NCBI GenBank assembly: GCA_024663395.1
Contig: JANFAH010000006.1
Location: 558,001-622,000 of the forward strand
DNA length: 64,000 bases
Direction of reading: 5' to 3'
From: Pisolithus tinctorius
Taxonomy: Eukaryota; Basidiomycota; Agaricomycetes; Boletales; Pisolithaceae
Positions 48,202 through 59,609 of the stretch are shown here, piece by piece. The notes under the pieces are model-generated. The model was not told the DNA's origin. It was given only the letters and a program-made list of their open reading frames with translations, and ran no database searches. Every line of letters starts with the position of its first letter. Position 1 is the first letter of the stretch. Made by a program: the position numbers and the translations under genes.

Positions 48202-51200
48202 ATGGCTCCTGGATGGTTCAAGGCATTGTGTTGTATTCAGCGGCCGCCTTCTCCGAGCGACGACGCAGTTGTTCCACAAGTTCCTGCTCCCGTTGGGGCT
48301 GCTCAGCCTCCAGCCAGTACAGACATCCACGTCCCTGCACTGACTGGGGTTCCTGTCGAAGTCTCTGACTCTCCCTCAGCAAATATTGGGGGTATTGGTG
48401 CTGCCACGGCGGTCGAAAGCACTGGCCCACATTCTGCTCCGAGCCCTAGCCCTAGCGAGACGGGCATTCCTGTTCCTGCCTCTACTCAAGGTGGCTACAC
48501 GTGTTCTTTATGTGGTGGTTTAGTGTACTTAGTTACTTGGCCAGGTTCTTCGTCAAACAGTACAGGTGCTCTTGCTCCTGCACTGATCGAGGCGCAACCA
48601 ATGGTTCCACCTTCTTCGGAAGAGAGTGCGGATACTCCTGTTCCTGTACATATTGAAGAAGCACCCACGGGTAAGCGTTGTACTTGCTGCGGAGGGGATA
48701 AGTCTAAGAACATTAATGATCAGTATCAACCTCCGCACGCCCTATGCATCGCTTAGATCCTGCGGAAGCTAGAGAGCACATCGATCGCATCAAACGCTTT
48801 CGCATTCTGGTCATGGGCAGAGCTAATGCAGGTAAAACGACAATCCTGCAGAGGGTCTGTAATACTACGGATCAACCAGAAATATATAATGGAAAAGGAA
48901 AGAAGGTGTGTAGGTTACACTGTATTTGCTCGAGATTAACGACGTATCGGGCTATATTCAGGTGAATGCTACTGTGCTGCAGGGTTCACTAAAGGTGAAG
49001 TGACTTCATGAGTATCCTGCAGCATATGTTGAATGGTTGCATGTATCCAGCGTGGCTACCACAGCATCGACGATGAACTGGTTTTTAAGAGTAATCCACG
49101 CTTTGTATTCCATGACTCATGTGGATTTGAGGCCGGAAGTGAACAGCAGTTTGACATGATGAAGGAATTCGTGATGAATCGTGCCAAGACAGTCCAGCTG
49201 GACAAGAGAATCCATGCAATATGGTAGGAACAATGTGTCTGACACCCTAACCAAAGTGACATGGTTTCTGTGATGGATTTAGGTTTTGCATTCCTTTGCA
49301 TGATAGCCACAGGATGGTCACAGCTGCAGAAAAGAAGTTTTTTGATGAGTGTGATACAGGGCATGGTGTGTATATTGACCATATTCTCTTTGATGGTTTT
49401 AAATTTCACTGTTTTTGTCACAGTTCCTGTAATTGTATTGCTAACAAAAAGAGATACCTTGGCCTTGGATGCCTTCATGGAACTCATTGATGATGGTTTG
49501 AATGAAGATGATGCAATGGAAAGGGCTGCAGAGGTAGAAAAAAGGAAATTGATTGAGTGTCTTGAAAAGGTCAAGGGTTGGTTGAATAAGTCAAGGTTTC
49601 CACCCCATGACTATCTGCCACTCACTGGTCAGTATCCTCACAATCACCTGGGAATACATGCCCTTGATAGCAAATGACTGCAGGAATGCAAGAAGAGGTT
49701 GCTGATTGTACAACCCTACTGACATACACAGCAAATGCTTTAAATGAGGAGGGTTTGCAGCAGCTCCTCATATCAACACAGCAATCCAATCTGGGACTGT
49801 GTATGGAGTTTGCAATAATGAAGTAAGTGATAAAGCTGAAGGATAAGAATGTACTAATATGTCCAAGGACATTAAAGAAGTGCATGCATGACATGGTGGG
49901 CAAGATTAAACCAGCAGGTCTTGCATATTACCTCTCAAGATGGTTTCCATATGTAAGAAGATAGTGAGTGGGTGGGAGGAGAACTGATTGTTCAACAGAA
50001 TGTGTGTGAAATTGTAAAAAAAGGACATAATGATTACTAATGTGGCTGTGGTGTTGGGTGGATAGCATGTGAGTGGATCAAGTGCTGGAGGGTCTGGAAG
50101 GATTCTGACCATGTTGACTTCCACCCTGTTGGACTTATATTCATAGTGGGTGAGTGGAGCCATGGCAGGTGGTGGAAGGATTCCAACCATGTTCACTCCC
50201 ACCCTTTTGGACTTGCATTCATAGTTTGTGAGTGGAGCCATGGGAGGTGGTGGAAGCATACTGACCATGTTCACTCCCACCCTGTTGGGCTGGCATTCAT
50301 AGAGGGTGAGTGGAGCCATGGCAGGTGGTGGAAGCATTCTGACCATGTTCACTCCCACCCTTTTGGACTTGCATGCATAGAGGGTGAGTGGAGTGATGGC
50401 AGGTGGCAGAAGCATTCTGACCATGCTCACTCCCACCATTTTGGATTTGCATTCATAGGAGGTGAGTGGAGCCATGGCATGTAGTGGAAGCATTTGAACC
50501 ATATTTACCCCCACCCTTTTGGACTTGCATTCATAGGAGGTGAGTGGAGCCATGACAGGTGGTGGAAGGATTCTGACCATGTTCACTCCCACCCTTTTGG
50601 ACTTGCATTCATAGGAGGTGAGTGGAGCCATGGCAGGTGGTGGAAGCATTTTCACCATGTTCACTGCCACCCTTTTGGACTTAAATTCATAGGATGTGAG
50701 TGGAGCCATTGCAGGTGGTGGAAGCCTTCTGATCATGTTCACTCCCACCCTTTTGGACTTGCATTCATAGTTGGTGAGTGGAGCCATTGCAGGTGATGGA
50801 AGCATTCTGACCATGTTCACTCCCACCCTTTTGGACATGCATTCATAGTTGGTGAGTGGAGCCATGGCAAGTGGTGGAAGCATTCTGACCATGTTCACTC
50901 CCACCCTTTTGGACTTGCATTCATAGGAGGTGAGTGAAGCCATGGCAGGTGGTGGAAGCATTCTGACCATCTTCATGCCCACCCTTTGGACTTGCATTCA
51001 TAGGGAGTGAGTGGAGCCATGGCAGGTGGTGGAAGCATTCTGACCATGATCACCCCCACCCTTTGGGTCTTGCATTCATAGTTTGTGAGTGGAGCCATGG
51101 CAGTGGTGGAATCATTCTGACCATGTTCACTCCCACCCTTTTGGACTTGCATTCCTAGGAGGTGAGTGGAGCCATGGCAAGTGGTGGAAGCATTCTGACC

Positions 51201-52807
51201 ATATTCACTCACACCCTTTTGGACTTGCATTTATAGGGAGTAAGTGGAGCCATTGCAGGTGGTGGAAGCAGTCTGACCATGTTCCCCCCCACCCTTTTGG
51301 TCTTGCATTCATAGTTTGTGAGTGGAGCCATTGCAGGTGGTGGAAGCATTCTGACCATTTTCACCCCACCCTTTTGGACTTGCATTCATAGTTTGTGAGT
51401 GGAGCCATTGCAGGTGGTGGAAGCATTCTGACCATGTTCACTCCCACCCTTTTGGACTTGAATTCCTAGGAGGTGAGTGGAGCCATGGCAGGGGGTGAAA
51501 GCATTCTGACCATGTTCACTCCCACCTTTTTGGCCTGGCATTCATAGTTTGTGAGTGGAGCCATGGGAGGTGGTGGAAGCATTCTGACCATGTCCACTCC
51601 CATGCTTTTGGACTTGCATTCATAGCAAGTGAGTGGAGCCATGGCAGGTGGTGGAAGCATTCTGACCATGTTCACTCCCACCCTTTTGGACTTGAATTCC
51701 TAGGAGGTGAGTGGAGCCATGGCAGGGGGTGAAAGCATTCTGACCATGTTCACTCCCACCTTTTTGGCCTGGCATTCATAGTTTGTGAGTGGAGCCATGG
51801 GAGGTGGTGGAAGCATTCTGACCATGTCCACTCCCACACTTTTGGACTTGCATTCATAGAGTGTGAGTGGAGCCATGGCAAGTGGTGGAAGCATTCTGAC
51901 CATGTTCACTCCCACTCTTTTCAACTTGCATTCATAGAGGGTGAGTGGAGCCATGACAGATGGTTGAAGCATTCTGACCATGGTCCCTGGTTTTTGAAAA
52001 TGTTGTTCATATTACATACATAGATGGTGAGCTCCATTGATGTATCCATTCCACATTCACATTTTACATTATCTCAGGATGTATGTCAACATTTCCATGG
52101 AGTTTCAATTTGACCCTTATATCTCTACTTGCATTTATCAGCATGTCAGTCACACTCTTTCTGAATCATTTCCCATGCTAATATATGGTGTAGAATGTGT
52201 GCATTCATTTTTCTCTCAATTTGTATGATGATCACTTATAAAGTTTGTAGTTGGTTTGTGGCCCTGTTACTCATTGATGTTACCTGATATGGTCCCATCA
52301 CTCATTCCTAAGGTGGTCTGTTTTATTTTCTTTCTTTCTCCCATAGACAGATCACCTGACTTGACAACATTATAGCCTACCATCACTAATTACTCTGATT
52401 CTGTCCAAATGCCTACTTTGGCAACCTCACAACAACCTTCAATGCAATATCTTGCAGCATATGGCATTGGTAATTGATCTCTTGTCATGATTTGACACCT
52501 ATAACTCCCAATTGCAGGTGCTATACTTGTGTTTGAATATTTGTACTTCTTGATGCAGGCCAACAAAGTGAAAGGTCATTTGCAGGCAAACCTTGAACTG
52601 GCTGTCAGAACATATCAAACATCAGGTGTCCAAGCTACTGTTGCCCAACTTATCACAGCAGCATTTCAGCATCATGGTGAAGATGTGGAAGTTTTATCCT
52701 CCATTCTTGTGGGTATTGCAAAGGAAAATCAGATGTGTCAGATACTATTTCCTCAAACCCAATCAACTTCTTTCTTACCTGTATTTGGATTAGCAAAGAT
52801 GAAGTAG
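48202..52807 (+). CDS. P-loop G-domain GTPase, intact-looking block copy
   Basis: Member of an agaricomycete GTPase family of unknown role. The N-terminus from ATG 48202 is Pro/Ser/Ala-rich. After a splice at 48670-48756 comes the G domain: FRILVMGRANAGKTT (P-loop), HDSCGFEAGSEQQF (G3; family DSRGFE, here Arg to Cys) and VPVIVLLTKRD (G4). Exons joined by eye give KGWLNKSRFPPHDYLPL, LISTQQSNLGLCMEFAIMK and LAYYLSRWFPY. The intron 49953-52375 (2.4 kb) then contains the minisatellite; other introns here are about 50-60 nt. After it come PTITNYSDSVQMPTL and, over another intron, GAILVFEYLYFLMQANK. The end at 52807 is provisional. I see no stop or shift in the exons, unlike copy 1. Confidence 0.68.
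50068..51982. repeat. 78-bp minisatellite, about 24 units, intronic
   Basis: The period is exactly 78 bp (for example GTTCACT at 50581 and 50659). I saw no CG dinucleotide in the array. Because 78 is 26 codons, frames stay open on both strands: a 26-residue repeat around VGVNMVRMLPPPAMAPLT on minus and WSHGRWWKHSDHVHSHP on plus. A three-unit (234-bp) block starting at 51461 is repeated at 51695, showing recent higher-order duplication. It lies within the GTPase intron 49953-52375. Confidence 0.92.
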
Positions 52808-52809
52808 GA

Positions 52810-53227
52810 GGGGATATTTTTCATGTTGTTACTGAGCCTGCTGTGAGTCCCTCCACTTCTCATTAGTGTGACATGCATATTAAAAATAAAGATATTATTT
52901 TCAGGCCACCAATGCTGATCATTTGGAATCCTTCATTGTGTGGGGAGTGGGGGGAGCTTACACCCCCTGGAATTGGCTTTTCCCTTGTAATTGGGTGTAC
53001 CACCAATCTTTATGTCAACAATCCCTACATTTGCCACACCAGAAAATATTGAGAAAGTGCAATTGTTCTGTATAAATTGAATCAAATATATATCCTATCC
53101 CCTGCCACTCAGCTATCCAGAGTCAAACTTTACCTATGTTCTATGCCATTCTATTTTGTCTTTATGACTCATGTCCAAGTGGAATTCAACCCCTGCACAT
53201 ATGACCTGGCAGCTATGATAAACATTT
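52810..53227. other. CpG-poor block tail before the chromovirus
   Basis: Matches about 35050-35390 of copy 1. No gene is supported, although an additional 3' exon of the GTPase gene cannot be excluded. Confidence 0.5.
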
Positions 53228-53232
53228 CCCAC
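53228..53232. repeat. Target-site duplication CCCAC (left)
   Basis: CCCAC before the element is repeated at 60783-60787 after it. Joining the flanks restores AACATTTCCCACCTAACC, which matches the uninterrupted site in block copy 1. Confidence 0.9.
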
Positions 53233-53684
53233 TGTTACACTTGACTGAAGTCAAGACATAGGGAGAGCTCAAATGCAGTCTAAGGTTTCTACTGAGCAAC
53301 AGCTGCAGTAACCTTTGTAAATGATGAAGGATTTAGGCAATGCCGGTAAGAGTGGTCCTGGTTAGGGACACTGAGGGTGAAGTTCTGAGAGAATGCTGTA
53401 TATGATTGAGCAGCTCAAGTCTGGGTTTCCAAGACTTGAGCTGGCAGTCTAAATACTACAAGAGAATGGACCATGAGGCATCCACATGTAATGAGGTAAC
53501 TATGCCATTGGTTGAACAATGGCAGCACATGTCCAGAGCATGTAAAGAGGATGTAATGCTAGTGGTGGAAATAGAGAGCTGTTGGATCAAGGAGAAGATG
53601 GCTCAAAATGGAAAAATAGTCCAACAGATCAGACACAAGGTAATCATACAGTGAAAAGAGAAAAGATAGGGGTGAAATGTAACA
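53233..53684 (-). repeat. Chromovirus 3' LTR (left), 452 bp
   Basis: TGTTACACTTG...TGTAACA. It has the sequence GGGAGAGCTCAAATG uninterrupted, which is the empty site of the insertion in the other LTR. It also has about 150 bp (53478-53640 region) missing from the right LTR, bounded by GTAA microhomology. Confidence 0.9.
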
Positions 53685-53886
53685 TTACCCCCTTTCTAAG
53701 TGTTGAAGTCCCCAACTTCAACTATTCTCCATAAGGTTCTCCAGTCATGTTGCTTATGGTGGAGTTGTCAAAATCAAAATCATTGTTGTATAAATCATTA
53801 TCCTCGCTCCCAATGAGGGTATGATCATCCACCACTCCAGGAGTGGCAACTCTTTCTTGTAGCAGGCAGTGAGGATGTAAAGATGG

Positions 53887-53988
53887 ACACTGAGCCTGGG
53901 TGTGCCCAGGACGAGTGGCATGACAAAGGGGACACTCGTAAAGTCCACAGTTGATGTGGATGTGTCTGAGGTGGCAACAAACATAACA
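53887..53988 (-). other. Two zinc-knuckle-like motifs at the Pol C-terminus
   Basis: In the pol frame after the chromodomain. CYVCCHLRHIHINC (53988-53947) fits the canonical C-x2-C-x4-H-x4-C knuckle, and CPLCHATRPGHTQAQC (53934-53887) fits C-x2-C-x6-H-x4-C. They are probable RNA- or DNA-binding modules, separate from the gag knuckle. Confidence 0.75.
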
Positions 53989-56900
53989 TGTTTGACAATA
54001 GCATGGATCGGAAGGGGTGAGAGGTCAATCAGCCTCAATGAGTGCATTCAGCATGGGGGATGGTGGTAGTTGGGTGAGGGTCTCAACAATGTTCAGAGTG
54101 TAGTCAAGTTCTGCTCTAGAGACACCAAAAGTGGTCTCAGGGTCTACCTCAGACGGAGAGTCATGAGACTCACAAGGTTGCAGGTCAGGGCCTGACAAGC
54201 AACAGGCACAGGGTCTGTCAGCTCTTCTGAGAGAGCAAGACGAATGGGAGGAGTGGGAGGATGGCAACGATGCTGGAGGGGAGGATGACACGGAAGAAAC
54301 TGGGGGAGAGGTTGCAGTCAAGGGCCTTTGAGACCCAGGAGGAGGGGGTGCGATCAGCGTAGGGTACTGTTGGACATTATAGATGAGGTCAGCACCTCCA
54401 AGGATGTCAAAAAGTCAGAGAAGCAGGGGAACCTGCTTGTATGTGACTTCATTCAGGATGGTACGAGCTGGGGACAGAAGAGGATTCTGTCAGTTAATGT
54501 AGTGGGACAACTCCTCAAGTTGAAGAGCTTGAATGGTGGCATGATAAACCAAGTCGAGAGGAGAGTTCTCATTGACTTCATGGTAGACAGTGCTGATGAC
54601 AGTGGGGTCAGCAATGAAAAGATGGTACAAAGTGATCATCTGATCACTAGCAGGCTGTCATTGACAACAAGCAAAGGGGGTGTGATGGTGAGATGGTTTG
54701 TGGGGGTAGGTGTAGCAACGAGGAGGCATTTCAAGAGTGATGTTTCTGATAGTATGAGTGGGTTGTTGAGTGGGCAGTTTCTGAGGGGGGAAGTCTTTTG
54801 GGAAGCATTTCTTATCAGTGGAGAGCATATCATCTGTGTGTTCAAGGTGTGCTTCTTTTTGCCATGAGTTTTTGGATGAAGGATAACCCTTCCATTTGAT
54901 TAAAAAGGTGTGGCCTTGGCCAGACCTTTTATGGCCAACTATTGCCTCTACCTCATATTCCTCCTCCTTGTTGATCAGGTCAGGTGGTGGAGCTGGGAAG
55001 TTTGGTCCATGGATGTCATTCTTGTGATAGGGTGATAAGAGGGAAGCATGGAAGATGTTATGGATCTTCCATCATGCGGGAATTGCAAGGCAGTAGGTGA
55101 TTGGAGATAGGACCTCTGATACAGAAAAGGGTCCTTCTCGTTTTGGGGCAAGTTTTCTATTTTCATGGGAACATTTTAAGTTCTGTGCCTCTAGCCAAAC
55201 CTTATCTCCTTTCTGGAATGGGGTGAAGGGTCATGACGAGTGGTCTTTCATAGTTTTTCTGGCTAGATTGTGTGCAGCAAGGGCCTCTTCTCTAGCCTTT
55301 TGGAGTTCCTTGAGTCTAGACTCAGTGGTGGGAAGGTGGGTTTCCATGATAAGGGATGGAAGGGGTTTCAGTTCGTACCTGTACATGAGGTAGAATGGTG
55401 ATTGATGGGTGATGGAGTGAGGGTGGTGATTATGCACAAATTCTGCCATAGGGAGGTTGTCCACCCACAAGGCAGGGTCATTTTGACCGAAGATACAGAG
55501 GTAAGTCTCAACCTCCTGGTTTATGTGTTCAGTCTCTCTGTCAGTCTGAGGGTGATATGCTGTTGACAGGGTGAGGGAGTATCCCAGAAGGGAAGCAAGT
55601 TCTTTTGCAAAAGCAGAGGCAAACTGAGGGCCTCAATCTGATATGATCCTATCATACAACCTGAAGTGGGAGTAGACCTTTTTGAAAAAGAGTGCTGTGA
55701 TATCAGTGGCAGAGGCAGTTTTCTTTGTGGGTGTTAAAATTACCCCCTTTGTAAGCCCATGGTCTACCATGACCAAAAGAGAATTGTAACCTTTGGAAAG
55801 GGGAAGGTCGGTGACCAGATCACAAGAGATCTGTTGGAAGGGGTGGGTCAAGGTCAAGGGGATGGGTGTAAGGGGTGGTGTTGTCAGGTGTGTGTTCATT
55901 TTATTTTGCTGGCATGTAGCACAGCCTTCTATGTATCTTTGGACAAAGGATGCTAGTCCAGGCCACCAAAACTTGGAGGAGACAAGTTGTCAGGTTTTTA
56001 GGACACTGGGGTGTCTGGCAGAGGGGTGGTCATGGTGGTTGGACATGACAGTCTGTTGGAGGGAAGGGTCATCTGGGATATAAACCTGGTCCTTGTAGAG
56101 TAACACTCTGTTATCAAATCTCCAGTCAGAGAGGTGGGACTTGAATTGGAGTGGCATATCAACATTTTCTATGGCACAAAGTGCCATTTGGACCACAGGG
56201 TCCTTCATCGAAGAGGATGCAACCTTCTGTGTGAGGTTGGTGTCGATGAGATTCACAAACAAAGTTTGTGGGAGGAGGGTGACTCCTTTGTTATCTTCAT
56301 CATCATTGGGAATATGGTCTGGTCATCGAGAGGGGGCATCTGGGGTGGCCAGGTCTTTTCCTGGAATGTGTTCTAGCTGCAGATCAAAGTCTGCGAGATC
56401 AAGGAGCCAATGAGCTTGGCGACGATTCAAGTTTTGGGGTGCTTTGAAATAGGTCAAATTTTTGTGGTCAGTGAAGACCTTGATTGGGAATGGTGATCCA
56501 TGGAGGTAATGTCACCAGGATTTCAAACCTCAGATAACTCCAAGCAGTTCTCTGTCATAGATATCATAATTCCTTTCTGCTGGGTTAAATGATTGGGAGA
56601 TGAAGGTGCAGGGTTGCCACTGGCTGTTAGAATCTTCCTGGAGGAGAACACCTCCAGTTGCATATTTTGATGCATCAGTGGTTATTGTGAATGGCCAAGA
56701 GGTATCGGGCATTCAAAGGGTCGGTTGTGCTGTGAAAATCCTTTTTAGGAGTTCAAAGGCATCCTGGCATTTCTTCAACCAGTCCCAAGTAGTCATTTTC
56801 TTGGTGAGGTCAATCAGGGGTTGGGTGATGTCCAAGTAGTAGGGGATGAATCCTAGGAAGGATTGCACATCCTTGACCCTCTTTGGGACAGGCCAGTCAG

Positions 56901-58406
56901 CAATGCCCTGGACTTTAACAGGGTCCATGGTGACAGTGTTTTCCTTGATGATCATTCCTAGGTATTCCACCTCAGTCAGATCAAAATGACATTTTTCTAG
57001 TTTAAGAGGGAGTGACAGTTCCCTCATCCATTCAAGAACATGATGGGTCCTCTGTTTGTGTTCTTCAGGGTCGGTGGAGAAGATGAGAAGGTCATCCATG
57101 TAGATGACCAGCCATCCTTCAGCAATCATGTCTCGAAAGGAGTCATTCATGAATTGTTGGAAGGTGGCGGGGGAGTTGCACAACCTGAAAAACATAACTG
57201 TTGGTTCGAAAAGTCCTTTGTGCATAATAAATGTGGCTTTCCATTGGTCCCCTTCTTTGATGCAGACATTATTGTAGCCTGATCTTACATCCATCTTCAC
57301 AAAGATAGACACTCCCTTGAGTTTGTCAATGAGATCTGAGATGAGGGGAAGGGGATATGCATCCTTCACAGTGTTCTTGTTCAGATATTGGTAGTCTTGG
57401 CAGGGGTGAAGGGAGCTGTCTTTCTTTCTGATGAAGAAGAAGGGTGCAGCTTGGGGGGACTTTGAGGGGTGTATTTTTCCTTCTTGAAGGTTTTCTTTGA
57501 TGAACTTTTGTGCAGACTCCCTTTCAGAGGGGGAGAGTGGGTATGCTTTTGCCACCTTGGAGATGAAGTATTCAACAAGGTTGATGGCATGGTCATATGG
57601 TCATGATGGAGGTAAGACTCCATCAGAGGGTTTCTTGAAAACCAAGGTGAAATCTTTATAATCCTTAGGAAGGACTGCCTTTGGTTTCTTCCTGTGTTCT
57701 TCCTGGGCTAACTCAGTAGCTGTAGTGATTTTTCGAAGAAGACTGTTGTTCAGATTGATCTTCTTTGCTTCTTCTACAAGTTTTCCAACCAACATCATGA
57801 AGTGTGTGCAGATGGTTTCATCTTCTGGTTCTTCATAATCCATGAACTTGTTTATCCCTTTCTTTTCAGCTGGGGGTACAAGATTCACAGTAGGCTCTTC
57901 AACTGCAACAGAAGAGATGTTGCATTTCAACTCTTTAGACCTGTTGGTCTTTTCATTGATGGAAAGGGTTCCCATTCTCCAGTCAATGATGGGATTGTTT
58001 TCTTGAAGCCAAGGGAGGCCAAGAATGATGTTCTCTGTTCCACAGTTGATGACATGGAAGAAGGATTGATGGACAAGTCCTTCGATCTGGAAGTAAAGGA
58101 TGGTGGAGAACAAAATTCTTCCCTTGGAGTTCTGGGTTCCATCCACATTCTTGGCAAGGATAGGTTCTTCTAGTCATTGAGTAGGGATCCGATGCTTTTG
58201 CACAAATCCCCAGTCAATACAGGATATTTCTGCTCCAGAATCAACTAGAGCAGTGGTTTTGATGACTTTTCCAGTTCTTTCTGATGTGTAAAGGGTAATG
58301 GGGATTTGCATAGTACAATCCAGGGTGGAAGATACCAGTACAGGTGCAACAGAAACAGGACTGTCCTTAGTGTGGGGAACATCTGGTGTCAACACAGAGT
58401 TCCCTT

Positions 58407-58416
58407 CTAAAAATCC
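58407..58416 (-). promoter_or_regulatory. Candidate -1 ribosomal frameshift site at gag-pol junction
   Basis: On the minus strand GGATTTTTAG: the gag frame reads G GAT TTT TAG (stop), and pol lies in the -1 frame, open from 58428. The 22-nt overlap contains the heptamer GGATTTT, the same slippery sequence, followed by TAG, as I recall for red clover necrotic mosaic dianthovirus. Position and direction fit. No downstream structure was checked. Confidence 0.6.
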
Positions 58417-59501
58417 TTTCCAAGTGCTCTAGCAAAGTTTACTAAAGCAATGGAAGGACCAGTGACCTTTTCTTTGTCATTGCTTTCTTCAACCTCCACA
58501 ATCTTGCAGATTTTCTTGACCTTCTTTTGAGGGGTCTTCCCTTTATCAGGACATTCTCAAGAGAGGTGTCCTTTGTTTCTGCAGCTGAAACATCTTCCTT
58601 CTTTGATGTGTCGGCCTCTTTCTTCCTTGGAGAGTCTCACTCCATCCATGTCCATGGCATTGGGATCTTTTTCTTCAGTGAGATTGTTCTTAGGGTAGAA
58701 CATTCTCTTCTCTTTCTTTCCAGAGAATTCATTTACCTTCCTCCATTTTGCATCAAACTTTTGTGCCTGAGTGTACAACTCGGTGATCTTTGTTGGAGTG
58801 GTCTCCATCATATGGATTTGGTTTGTGATGAAAGGTTTGAGTCCTTGTGAGAAGAACTTGATCAGGGCGATGTCTTCCATGATGGTAGAGTCGGCAGTGG
58901 CAGTTCAGAAATCGGTGATGTATTGTTCCACCAAATCTTTCTGTTTCATGGTATGCAATTTGGTGATTGCAGTACCGGCAGTATCAGAGGAGGTGAAAGA
59001 ATTCTTGAAATCTTTTGTAAAATTGGCAAAGGAGCCAAAACTCAGGGGTGCCTTTTCCAGAGATGTTTTCTGGAAGGTAGCTGCCCAAGAGCAAGCAACA
59101 CCTTTCTTCATATATGACAGGGCGTAGACTACCTTTTTGGTGTTGGTGTCATAAATCTCTTCATTTACTAAGAGATAGGTCTGTACAGAGTACAGCCAAC
59201 TCATAGCATTCTTCTGGTCTCCATCAAAATCAGATGGAGCACCAATCTTTAATTCAGTGGCTTTGATGGCAGTAGTGCCAATTGTAGCCTTTGATGATGA
59301 ACTGGACATCGTATTCTGGGGTAGGGGTGGGGGTGTAGGTGGTGTGGTGGTGGGTACTGGTGGGATGGGAGTACCAAGCAAAGTGAGTGAGTGAGTGAAA
59401 AGGTTCAAGAGGATACCAGAGGTAAATCCTCTATCTGGTTGTTTGGGTTTGTTGGAGGAGGTGTCTGTGACAGTACTCTCCTGTTCTTCGTCAGATGACA
59501 A
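58407..59501 (-). pseudogene. Gag with CCHC zinc knuckle, 2 in-frame TGA
   Basis: Structural protein of the chromovirus. An acidic N-terminus is followed by a capsid-like region (KIGAPSDFDGDQKNAMSWLY, FANFTKDFKNSF). TGA at 58905 precedes FFSQGLKPFITNQI. The knuckle CFSCRNKGHLS*EC carries a TGA at 58557 where Arg is usual. Without these stops the frame runs to TAG at 58407-58409. No in-frame ATG was found at the start (a TTG lies at 59501), so the true start is unclear. Confidence 0.85.
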
Positions 59502-59609
59502 TTCTTCATGAGTGGGTCACAACAGCACCCAATGTTGATTGTTTTGTGGGTTTGTGGTGGTGCACTAAGCAGTGACTGATTCAGCCAAAGGCTGGTAGAC
59601 TTGAGCTTT

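Larger units (their letters stand above)
53722..58428 (-). pseudogene. Pol polyprotein (PR-RT-RH-IN-chromo-Zn), 14 in-frame TGA
   Basis: One continuous frame of about 1,570 codons, broken only by TGA at (lowest coordinates) 58174, 57601, 56713, 56530, 56512, 56323, 55990, 55633, 55231, 55072, 54658, 54490, 54415 and 54025. Protease: ALVDSGAEISCID. RT: FVKMDVRSGYNNV and VIYMDDLLIFS. RNase [17 protein letters not shown] and YDRELLGVI. Integrase: HHDHPSARHP/CATCQQNK zinc site, ISCDLVTDLP, SD*GPQFAS, YHPQTDRETEHIN for D-D-E. Chromodomain: EYEVEAIVGHKR...FLIKWKGYPSS (about 54975-54880). The C-terminus holds two CCHC-like motifs before TAG 53722-53724. Confidence 0.92.

Noticed and set aside
49906..50997. 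363-codon minus-strand frame as a repeat protein
   Set aside because: It is the 78-bp array read in a frame that cannot meet a stop; the plus strand is equally open. No start context, no non-repeat domain.
53722..59501. UGA recoded as an amino acid in the chromovirus
   Set aside because: All stops being TGA could suggest recoding, but loss of CG across the whole region explains CGA to TGA directly. Neighbouring genes use TGA as a normal stop.
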